Origin: Bacteroidetes bacterium UBA6661
GTDB taxonomy: Bacteria; Bacteroidota; Bacteroidia; AKYH767-A; OLB10
NCBI GenBank assembly: GCA_002455375.1
Contig: DKKR01000083.1
Location: forward strand, 208-25,089
Length of the DNA: 24,882 bases
Reading direction: 5' to 3'
The notes below the pieces were generated by a model that saw only the letters and a list, made by a program, of their open reading frames with translations, searched no databases and was not told where the DNA came from. The position numbers and the translations under genes were made by a program. Position 1 is the first letter of the stretch. Every line of letters begins with the position of its first letter. This document shows, one piece after another, positions 7,542 through 16,800 of this stretch.

Positions 7542-10406
7542 ATGCAAAAATTGCGAGTTCTTTTAATTATCTTATTATTTTCTTTTTCCAAATTACCAGC
7601 ACAGAACAGCTATAGTATCCAAAATTACACCATTAAAAAAGGACTTCCGGACAATAATATACTTGGATTGTTTTCTGAGAAAAATGGATATGTTTGGGTT
7701 GTTTATGGAAGTGGCTTAGCCCGTTTTGACGGTATTAACTTTAAAAAATATTTTACTTCAGAAACACCTTATCTCAACTTATTCATTTCTAAATCTGCCA
7801 ATGGTGATAAATTTATGATTGAGCCAAGTGGAAATATTTTTCAGGTTAAAGATTTATCAATTGACACGATAAGAAAAGGAAAAATCAATTCGCTTAATTA
7901 TATTAATATCAAAGGAACACTTCCTGACTTAAAAACATATCTGGAACTATCCACACCCCATGTAAACATAACAGTTGACAAAAATTGGATATTAACCCCT
8001 TTAATTATGTTCCCTTTAAAAGACAGCTCTTACATTGTCCGAACAAAAAAAGGAATTGCACATATTAAAGGCAAAAAAAATATCAAGGAACTTAATTTAG
8101 AGCATTTGCATAACCGAAAGTATATTTCAGCAAATGGGAATATTTATGTTTTTGTGAATGACTCCGAAATATACAGAGTTGATGTAGCATCGTGGTCATT
8201 GGTTAGATGCAAATTAAATGGTGACCTGAATTCATATAAAAATTTTTCCAGCAAAATCACCAACACATTCTGGAATTTTAACAATAGCGACCCATGTGTT
8301 CAGGTTGATTTTAACTTGTATTCATTTTTACCGGACTCATTAAATGTAAATGAGATAAACACCATTCAATTGACTAACCAACTTCCTAATAACTGTCTGA
8401 TTACTTCCATTATTTATAATGCAGATCAGAATTTGATATTAACAGGAACAGATACACGCGGATTGTTTGTTTATAAGAAACGCAATTTTAAATCCTTAGC
8501 CTTCTCGAACCCCGAACCCGGCACCAACAACACTTATTTCTGTCAAATAGCATTAAATGACAGCACTGTATATACCGATTGGAACAGAGAATTTACCATT
8601 AATGGAGGCAAAACAAGTAACCTCCACCTTACAAGGAATTATTCCGAAAATATTTACATTGACAAAAAAGGTGACTACTGGTATGCTGAAAACAACACAT
8701 TGGTTCGTTATAATCCAAAAACCAAAGCAAAAAAGTACATTTATTATACCGGAGACGAATTGCCACTTTCGTTTTATGAAGAAGGTGATTCTTTGTGGGT
8801 TGGGCTTATTAAAAGTTTTGGTTGTGTTGTAAATGACACATTAAAATATCTTAAGATATTAGACAATGAAGAATCAAACTCTAATATTTTTCAGTTGCTG
8901 CGATATGAAGGGAAACTCTGGATATGTAACTATACAGGGGTTTACGCTTATAATACTCAGAATGGCAAGTTAGATACTTTACATGATCTTGCTCTTAAAT
9001 ATACGTATCACTTTAAGGTGATAAACGAATATCTTCTGATTGGCACATATGGTCGTGGCTATTATATGTATAAAAATGGCAAGACTGTAAAAGTGCCAAA
9101 CGGCAGATTTGAAGCATTAAAACAGGTACATAATTTTGTACTTGATTCATTAGGGTATCTTTGGATGGCTACCAACAATGGCGTATTCAAAACAAAATTC
9201 GAAGAATTAGTTCGCTACTTTAATGATACGACCTATCAGATATCTTATTTTCACTATTCAGAAGAAGATGGTATCATTAACCCTGAATTTAATGGTGGCT
9301 GCGACCCAAATTATTTAAGACTTAAAAACGGATATGTTTCATTGCCTAATGTAGAAGGATTGGTTTGGTTTTATCCTGAAAAAATTGAAGACCCACGGTC
9401 TGATTACCCAATAAGCATTGATCAATTTATTGCAGATGATTCAATTTACAATTCTTTAAATTCTATCCTTGTTCCGGAGTCTGTTCAATCAATCAGAGTA
9501 GAATTTTCAAACCCTTATTGGGGGCAACCTGAGAATATTTTCTGTGAATATAAATTAGAAGGCTATAACAAACTTTGGGTCAATTTATTACCTGATCAAT
9601 CTGCCATCGAGTTTTCAAATCTTAAAACAGGAAAATACAAGCTGCATATACGCAAGCAAACAGGACTTTCTAAAGATTATACTGAAGCGACAATATCATT
9701 TCAGATTGAAAAAAAATATTATGAAACAATATGGTTTTGGCTGGCCATGGCCGGCCTTGCACTTTTAATCATCATAATTGTTGCAAGACTTTATTCATAT
9801 AACATCAGACGAAAAAATATAATACTTGAAAAAAACGTAGTCTTGCGCACATCAGAACTGCAAATAGCCAATAATGAATTGTCAGAATCAATTAAAATCA
9901 AAGACAAACTAATCTCAATAATATCGCATGATCTGATAACACCATTAAGATTTATCACTATGGTTGCAAAAAAAGGTGCCGGAGAAGATGTTGAAATGGA
10001 TACCAAAAAACATAAAGAATTATTAGGAGAAATAGAATTCACTACAGATAAACTTCGCGCAAATGCTGAAAATATACTAAACTGGATTAAGCAACAGAAT
10101 AAACGTATAGAAAGACAAATTACCAGTGTGGCAATCGGTGCATTAGCAGAAGATATTACTGATCAATTTATGCACATTACTTATAATAAAGGCATCAGAC
10201 TTGTCAGCACTATTTCTCATGATGATATTATTCAATCCGATTCAAATTTACTGTCAATAATTTTACACAACATAATTTCCAATGCAACTAAATTTACTGA
10301 AAATGGTTTTATAAAAATTTCTTCAAGGCAAAACAGTCACTATGAAATTACAATAGAGGACAACGGCAAAGGTATGTCTGAAAAGCAGTTAACACGACTC
10401 ACTTAA
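7542..10406 (+). CDS. Propeller/Y_Y_Y sensor histidine kinase, truncated by in-frame stop
   Basis: A membrane sensor kinase partnered with the response regulator just upstream. I place the start at ATG 7542, which begins a good signal peptide (MQKLRVLLIILLFSFSKLPA); a TTG at 7533 overlapping the upstream stop is less likely. A periplasmic two-component propeller follows (repeats such as KKGLPDNNI and GYVWVVYGSGLARFDG), then a Y_Y_Y domain (about 669-715), a membrane helix (about 731-751), a short coiled region and the kinase core. The phospho-accepting H796 lies in ISHDLITPLRF, the N-box is HNIISNA (909-915), and the G1 box DNGKG starts at D940. Translation then stops at TAA 10404-10406 after 954 residues, before the G2 box and the final beta-strands. 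The product as read should not bind ATP properly. Related kinases normally carry the complete domain. Confidence 0.88.
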   Translation: MQKLRVLLIILLFSFSKLPAQNSYSIQNYTIKKGLPDNNILGLFSEKNGYVWVVYGSGLARFDGINFKKYFTSETPYLNLFISKSANGDKFMIEPSGNIFQVKDLSIDTIRKGKINSLNYINIKGTLPDLKTYLELSTPHVNITVDKNWILTPLIMFPLKDSSYIVRTKKGIAHIKGKKNIKELNLEHLHNRKYISANGNIYVFVNDSEIYRVDVASWSLVRCKLNGDLNSYKNFSSKITNTFWNFNNSDPCVQVDFNLYSFLPDSLNVNEINTIQLTNQLPNNCLITSIIYNADQNLILTGTDTRGLFVYKKRNFKSLAFSNPEPGTNNTYFCQIALNDSTVYTDWNREFTINGGKTSNLHLTRNYSENIYIDKKGDYWYAENNTLVRYNPKTKAKKYIYYTGDELPLSFYEEGDSLWVGLIKSFGCVVNDTLKYLKILDNEESNSNIFQLLRYEGKLWICNYTGVYAYNTQNGKLDTLHDLALKYTYHFKVINEYLLIGTYGRGYYMYKNGKTVKVPNGRFEALKQVHNFVLDSLGYLWMATNNGVFKTKFEELVRYFNDTTYQISYFHYSEEDGIINPEFNGGCDPNYLRLKNGYVSLPNVEGLVWFYPEKIEDPRSDYPISIDQFIADDSIYNSLNSILVPESVQSIRVEFSNPYWGQPENIFCEYKLEGYNKLWVNLLPDQSAIEFSNLKTGKYKLHIRKQTGLSKDYTEATISFQIEKKYYETIWFWLAMAGLALLIIIIVARLYSYNIRRKNIILEKNVVLRTSELQIANNELSESIKIKDKLISIISHDLITPLRFITMVAKKGAGEDVEMDTKKHKELLGEIEFTTDKLRANAENILNWIKQQNKRIERQITSVAIGALAEDITDQFMHITYNKGIRLVSTISHDDIIQSDSNLLSIILHNIISNATKFTENGFIKISSRQNSHYEITIEDNGKGMSEKQLTRLT

Positions 10407-10586
10407 CTGATAAACAAGCAACCATCAAATGAGGAAGATGAACAATCTGATAACAAAGAAGGATTTGGTCTCGGTTATGTTATTATTTCTGAACTTATCC
10501 AAATCCTCAACGGAAAACTTGAAGTGCAAAGCAAATTAGGTGCAGGCACAAAAGTTACAATCAGCCTTCCATTAATTTATCATTGA
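10407..10586 (+). pseudogene. Detached C-terminal end of the sensor kinase ATPase domain
   Basis: After the TAA at 10404-10406 the same frame runs on for 59 sense codons to TGA at 10584-10586. It encodes the missing end of the HATPase_c domain: the G2 box GFGLGYVI (G974 in read-through numbering), then ISELIQILNGKLEVQS, LGAGTKVTISLPL and a short tail. Reading through would give a 1,014-residue kinase of normal design. No start codon precedes this piece, so it is probably not made alone. The ancestral stop overlaps the end of the convergent phosphatase gene by 7 nt, so this region was coding up to that point. A single C-to-T change of a CAA codon would explain the stop. Confidence 0.82.
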
Positions 10587-13500
10587 TTTTTTTGTTTAAG
10601 CACCACTCCATTCCAATGCAAATTGTCAGATGTAACACATAAATAATAAATTCCGTTACTCAAAAATGAAACATCTAAAGTAATATCATCTTCATCAGGA
10701 AAAACTTTTTTTACCCATTTTCCGACTTCTTTACCTGCTACATCTTTTAAAATAATTAAAACCGTTAAAGATGATTCTTTCAGCAACATTCTAAGATGCA
10801 TTTCATTGCCGATTGGATTCGGATAAACAGAAATAAGTCTATCGTGACTGTACTCATTTGCCACTTTATTCTGTGCAACCGAATTTTGTGCAACCTGAAT
10901 AACATAGGATTTAATAAGTTTAGCAACCTCAACACTTTCATCACAATTGCTCCGGCTTTTAACACCCACATATCCACCTGTAAAAGCAGGAAGAAAATCA
11001 ACGGTAATGGCATTGCCGAACTGCCCTGATGCAACTGTAGCATCACCAGTAACCGTCCAGAAATAATCTGTTGCTCCATTGACCGGAGCAATGCTATAAG
11101 TAACACCAGAGCTTCCACCCAGAACAGCAGCAGGGCCTGAAATAACACCGGGAACAGCGGGCTTTGTGCTTAACTCAATACAACTAACAGCATTATTCCT
11201 CAGACAAGCTTCTTTGCTTGCAACACAAATTCTTCCATAGACAAAATTACTGTCAACAGAAGCATTTACCTGTAAAGTATTAAAGGTATTTACAATATCA
11301 GATTGGCCATTCAAAAAAATATTATCTGTTGCTTGCCACCAATAAGTTGAAAGGCTACTAAAAGCATTTACAGAACAAACAAAAGTATCGCCCGGGCAGA
11401 CAACACCATTTCCTGTTAAACTAACCGGAAAAGATTTAACTGAAGTAAGACTGACTACAGTAGGACTACTGCTTCCGCAAATATTTAATGCACTGACAGA
11501 AATATTGTACTGTGGAAGAGCAGCATTTATATCAAAGTTAACTAAGGTGTCTGTATTTGAAGAAGTAAAATCTACCCCGGCAGAAGCGGTCCAAATGTAA
11601 CTATCAGCATCAGGCAATGATTGAATTGACAACACTTCATTACTTGACGGAGGGCAAACCAAAACTGAACCAACAATACCGGAAGGTTGTGAAGGTACTC
11701 CTCCTACTACTTCAATAGTTTTTGTATCTATAACATGACAACCATACATATCATTGTATGTATATGCAATTGTATGTATCCCTTTCCCGGCAACAGTTGG
11801 ATTGAAAACAGTATCCACCACGCCAAGGCCTGAAAAAAATCCGCCAATAGGTGTTGCACTTAATTGTACGGGATCATCAGTAACACAAACTTTTGTAACA
11901 GGAACTGTAAGTTGTGGCACGACATCACATTCTTTAACAACACTAAATGCGTCAAGCACCTGTGGTGCACCAACATTGTTGTCAACAAATGTTACAGTTA
12001 GTGTGTCTGCCTCTATTTCAATGAGTAATGAACCAAGTTCCTGATCATAATATCTTTTCATTGCAGGATGAGGCCATTCCGGACCGACAGGATCTAAAAC
12101 ACCTGAGCATCCGGCTTGCACCACAACTAATCCTTTATAATCCTTCGAAGACTTTTTCAGATAGGGTTGTGGCAATTGACCATAAGAAGAGTCCACAACC
12201 ATGGTTGAATCAAATGTTGACGATAATCCATAGTGTCCATCCATAAAATAAGAACGCTCATACACATGGTTATGCCCACACAATACCAAATCTACTTTAT
12301 GTTGATCCAGAATAGGCATTATATTTTGTCTTATCAAAATCAAGTCTGTTTCAGTATCTGAATTATGACCACCTTTGGTGTATGGTGAGTTATGAAACAC
12401 TACAATTTTCCATTTCTGTTGTGTTGCTGTAATATCACTCTGTAACCAGTTAAGCATAACACTTCCCGTTTGCAATAACGAAAGTGTATTTGTCTCTAAT
12501 GCTATAAAATGAATGTTGCCATAATCGAAGGAGTAATATGCTTCTGAACCGGAAGGCAAACCACCACATTCTCCATTTTTAGGAAAAGTGAAAATATCAT
12601 AATAAGGTCCGGTTTGTGTGATTGCATTAGCTGTATAATTTTCATGATTACCTGCAACACTAAAGACGGGTATATTTTTTAAAATATCCTCATAGTGATT
12701 TTGAAAAAATGCATCCTGATACTCCTGATCTGTACCTGAATAATAGGCGTTATCACCCAACATATACAACAAATCAATTGGCAAGGTGTCATTAAAATTC
12801 AGAAATGCGTCTCTTACATTGTTCTGATCAATGGTGTTGATGCCTGTATCACCCATAGACCAAATCCTGACATGCTTTGACATTCCTTTTACAGGTGCTG
12901 TCTTAAAATAATTATTTGAATCGCCTTGAAGAATATTTATTCCATCACTGACGGCATAATAATATCGTGTATCAGGACTAAGCCCCGTTAATCTTATCTC
13001 ATGATCAATCACGTTTACAGAATCCGTCAGTGTAAAGTTTAACGAATCCGGATCATTACCATAAAGAACTGCTGTTTGACATAAAACATTAGTTCTCCAA
13101 CGAATTGTTATTGCTGAATCGGCAACCATCTGAAGATAAGGCTGACGTAACAATTGAGGCACAAAATTATTGTATGCATTTAATTGAAGATCGAACGACA
13201 TATCCGAACTAATATTATTTATCTGATGCACTTCAACGGCAATAACATTTATACCGGTAAGAAAATCTGCAGGCACTAATACTATTGGCTGTAACGCATT
13301 GCCATCATCAACACAATCAGTATAAGCAGGTGTATTATATCCTACATTGCCTGCTGCCATGTTTGATCTGAAAACTTCTGTGCCATTAATATAAACAATA
13401 GCACCATCGTCTCTTTTCAAATCCAGATGATATGAAGCAAAATCATACGGATTGTTTAAAGAAATAGTCTTTCTGAAATAAGTTGTAATAAATTTATTAT

Positions 13501-13735
13501 TCGGATCGCCACCGTAATTGATAATTGTAGTTTCATCTCCATCACCATACCCAAACTCTCCATTTCCAATTGCCCATGCTGAATCATTATACCCAATCTG
13601 ACTCCAGTTTGATGCAGGCAAATAACCACTATCAAAATATTTCCATGAATCACTAAAACTAACCAAGGTAGTATCTGCCTTTGCAAAAAAAGGCATGTAA
13701 AATAAAAACATCAATAAAAACTGCTTTGTAGTCAT
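10580..13735 (-). CDS. T9SS-exported purple acid phosphatase-like metallophosphatase
   Basis: A 1,051-residue secreted enzyme. A signal peptide (1-20) is followed by a jelly-roll, galactose-binding-like domain (about 25-188), an FN3-like domain as found before purple acid phosphatases (about 196-280) and a metallophosphatase domain (about 288-600). All five family motifs are present: DTG at D296, GDNAY at D328 and Y331, GNHE at N363, VVFH at H448 and GHNH at H488/H490, so a dinuclear metal centre and phosphoester hydrolysis are expected. Ig-like or PKD-like domains fill about 605-960. The C-terminus (from about 967) carries VYPNP and ends in a T9SS type A sorting domain. It is the smaller paralogue of the next minus-strand gene, with one jelly-roll domain instead of two. 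Substrate is unknown. Its stop overlaps the ancestral end of the convergent kinase. Confidence 0.92.
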   Translation of the reverse strand: MTTKQFLLMFLFYMPFFAKADTTLVSFSDSWKYFDSGYLPASNWSQIGYNDSAWAIGNGEFGYGDGDETTIINYGGDPNNKFITTYFRKTISLNNPYDFASYHLDLKRDDGAIVYINGTEVFRSNMAAGNVGYNTPAYTDCVDDGNALQPIVLVPADFLTGINVIAVEVHQINNISSDMSFDLQLNAYNNFVPQLLRQPYLQMVADSAITIRWRTNVLCQTAVLYGNDPDSLNFTLTDSVNVIDHEIRLTGLSPDTRYYYAVSDGINILQGDSNNYFKTAPVKGMSKHVRIWSMGDTGINTIDQNNVRDAFLNFNDTLPIDLLYMLGDNAYYSGTDQEYQDAFFQNHYEDILKNIPVFSVAGNHENYTANAITQTGPYYDIFTFPKNGECGGLPSGSEAYYSFDYGNIHFIALETNTLSLLQTGSVMLNWLQSDITATQQKWKIVVFHNSPYTKGGHNSDTETDLILIRQNIMPILDQHKVDLVLCGHNHVYERSYFMDGHYGLSSTFDSTMVVDSSYGQLPQPYLKKSSKDYKGLVVVQAGCSGVLDPVGPEWPHPAMKRYYDQELGSLLIEIEADTLTVTFVDNNVGAPQVLDAFSVVKECDVVPQLTVPVTKVCVTDDPVQLSATPIGGFFSGLGVVDTVFNPTVAGKGIHTIAYTYNDMYGCHVIDTKTIEVVGGVPSQPSGIVGSVLVCPPSSNEVLSIQSLPDADSYIWTASAGVDFTSSNTDTLVNFDINAALPQYNISVSALNICGSSSPTVVSLTSVKSFPVSLTGNGVVCPGDTFVCSVNAFSSLSTYWWQATDNIFLNGQSDIVNTFNTLQVNASVDSNFVYGRICVASKEACLRNNAVSCIELSTKPAVPGVISGPAAVLGGSSGVTYSIAPVNGATDYFWTVTGDATVASGQFGNAITVDFLPAFTGGYVGVKSRSNCDESVEVAKLIKSYVIQVAQNSVAQNKVANEYSHDRLISVYPNPIGNEMHLRMLLKESSLTVLIILKDVAGKEVGKWVKKVFPDEDDITLDVSFLSNGIYYLCVTSDNLHWNGVVLKQKNQ

Positions 13736-13787
13736 GTCAAAAAAAATTGCGTTAAAGACTTAACTTTCAACATCTACTAAGAAACAA

Positions 13788-13814
13788 AAAACCGACTTAT
13801 AAAAAGTCGGTTTT
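13788..13814 (-). terminator. Rho-independent terminator after the larger phosphatase gene
   Basis: An 11-bp perfect stem, AAAACCGACTT (13788-13798) with AAGTCGGTTTT (13804-13814), encloses a 5-nt loop. On the minus strand the stem runs into a T-rich tract, as expected for intrinsic termination 28 nt past the stop of the gene ending at 13842. It implies that the smaller phosphatase gene downstream is transcribed mainly from its own promoter, although no clear -7 element was seen in the 50 nt between hairpin and start. Confidence 0.85.
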
Positions 13815-13841
13815 CAATTAAAGTTTTACACAATTCATCAA

Positions 13842-16800
13842 TTACTCAATGACGATTTTCTGAGTGATGCGGTGATTATATCCATCTGTAATTTGCATCA
13901 GATAAATACCTGGCGCATTTCCATCTCGCTTCCATTCAATACTTTCAGCATCAGGATGAAACCTATGAACCATTTCACCAAGAATATTGGTCACCGTAAT
14001 GGTTGTAGAGGATATTTCAAATCCGTTTAATTTTATATTGGTTACTTCTTTAAATGGATTAGGGAATACCTCTGCAGACACCTGCATTTCCAAATCTGTT
14101 TCATAACCTTCGGAACGGCAGCTAACGAATTTAATTGATTTCTCGGCAGAATTTCTAACGCAACCGTTATAGGTGTGCACCACTCTGTATTGTCCGGCAA
14201 TGTTTGTCTGATACGTTTGTGATGTAGCTCCGGGAATATTTACTTTTTCATGTTGCCATTGAATTGCAACACCGGAATAAATATTACTGCTTAATGTTGC
14301 CTGTTGCCCATTACATAATGTTGTTCCCGGTGTTACAGTTACTGTTGGCGTGGTGTTTGTCTGCACAGATAGTATTGCTGTATTTGATGTTACAACATTA
14401 CAACCGGATAAATGCACTTTTACATAATATTGTCCTGAACTAGATGCATTAAATGAATTATTAGTTGCATTGCTGATTGCAACGTTGTTTCTATACCATT
14501 GATAAGTTGCTCCTGTTGTTGGTAACACAGAAAACGTTTGTGGTGTACCCGCACAAACAGTTGTAGTTCCTGCAGGATTTACAGAAGCATTGATCTGCAT
14601 AGCATTTACTGTTACCTGATTTGACTCTAGCGATCCACAGCTGTTTGATACATCAACAGTATAAATTCCGGTTTCTTCAGCTAAGAATGTTGACTGTGTA
14701 GCACCGCTAATCATTATACCATCTTTTTTCCATTGATATGATAAACCATTACCTGTATTGGCTGATAATAGTATAAAAGAACCCGGACAGATAGTTTGCG
14801 TTGCTGCAGGTGTAATACTACTGGAAAGAGAAATTACTGTAAGTGCCACTGAAGGTGAAGTAGAATTTCCACATGAACTCACAATACTAACCGTATAATT
14901 TCCCTGAGATTTTGCATAATAAGTTGATGCATTTGCTCCAACTATTGTATTACCATCTAAATACCATTGATAAGAAATGCCACTGGCAGGATTGGCTGTT
15001 AGCAGAACACTATCGCCAGAGCAAATAGTCTGTGTAGTATCAGGACTAATTGTTGCAATAATAGAGCCAACAGAAACTTGTACCGATGCAGAAGTATAGA
15101 CACCACAACTGTTTGAGATTGTAACAGAATAATTTCCGGCAACATTGGCATTAAAAGTCTGGCTTATTGCACCACTAATTGGATTTCCATTAAGGTTCCA
15201 CTGATAATTATTTCCAAAGCCTGTATTAGCAGTAAAGTTTACACTTCCACCAGAGCAAATTATCTGAGCTGCATCAGGTGATATTGCTGCTGTAACAGGC
15301 ACTACATTAACAGTAACTGCTTGTGATGTTTGTGTACCACATCCATTAGTTATTGTAACTGAGTAAACGCCAGATACGTTAGCGGAATAAGAATCAGATA
15401 TAGCTCCGGGTATTGCATTACCATCAACATTCCATTGATAATTGTTACCGGGTTCATTGGAAGTTGAAAAAAGCACATTATTCCCCTGACATACTGTTTG
15501 CGTAGTTGAAGGTGAAATAGAAATCTGCATTGAACTTGCTGTAACAGCAACAATATTAGAAAGAGCTGCACATGTAGTTGTTATTCTGCATTGATAATTC
15601 CCTGATGTACTTGCAATGAAACTTTGATTTGTTGCACCGGCAATATCCACTCCATCTGCAAGCCATTGATAGGTTGCACCGGAAACAATATTTGCATTTA
15701 AAGTAACTGTTTGTCCATTACACAAATTAACGCTTCCGTTAGCAGTAATTGTTGCTGTGGGTCCTGCGACAACTTTAATAGCTATGGCAGGTGATTTTTT
15801 TGAGCATCCATTTGCAGTTTGTGTGACACGGTAAGTTCCGGCAAGTGTAGTTGTATGCAATTGCGAGGTTGCACCATTTACAGCAGAACCATTTCTCTCC
15901 CACTGATAAGATACTCCGGAAAAAGTATTTGTTGAAAGTATTACTGAACTACCACTACAAACATTTACTGAACCGTTAGCAGAAATAGTCGGTGTAGGGT
16001 TATTAATTACTGTAACAACAATTGTGTTAGAATTTCCTACACATCCCGGTGCAACAATCCGACAATAGTAGTTGCCATGGCTAGATGCATTATATGAAGA
16101 GCCTGTAGCTCCGGAAATTGCACCATTATTTCTATACCACTGGAATGTAAAACCGGTTCCGGTCTGAGCAGAAAGCATAACTTTACTTCCTGCACATATA
16201 TCCGTTGCTCCTAATGCAGATATAACATGCGAACTACCTGTAGCCGTTACAACATTGGATAATGAAGCACATCCGGTTGAGTCGGTGGCTAATACAGAAT
16301 AACTTCCTGCACTTAATATCTCTAGGCTACTATTTGTAGCTCCGTTAATATCAACACCATTATTTTTCCATTGATAAGTATAGCCTACACCTGTGTTTGC
16401 AGCAAGTGTAACCGGACCTGAGCAAAGGTTTACAGATCCTGAAGGTGAAATGCTAACAGAAATAGCTGCTCCAACTATTGTTGCTGATGAAACAACTGTT
16501 CCACAAGATGTAGTGACAGCTACTGTGTAGTTGCCGGCACCGTTGGCTGTATAGCTTTGAGAAGTAGCACCTGAAATATCAGAACCATTCAATTGCCATT
16601 GATAAGTTAATCCAATTCCACTGTTGGCAGATAATATTACAGAATCGTTCTGACAGATAGTTATATTTCCTGATGGGCTGATAGTTGCTATCTGCCCTCC
16701 TGTTGTAACTGTAATTGTTGAGGTGGCAGAATCGCTACAAAAACCATTTGTATAGGTGTAAGTAATAGTATGTGTGCCAATACCGGCAACAGATGGATCG

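Noticed and set aside
10404..10406. TAA read as a sense codon through an altered genetic code
   Set aside because: TAA is used as the normal stop of several intact genes here, such as those ending at 13842, 20627 and 22795.
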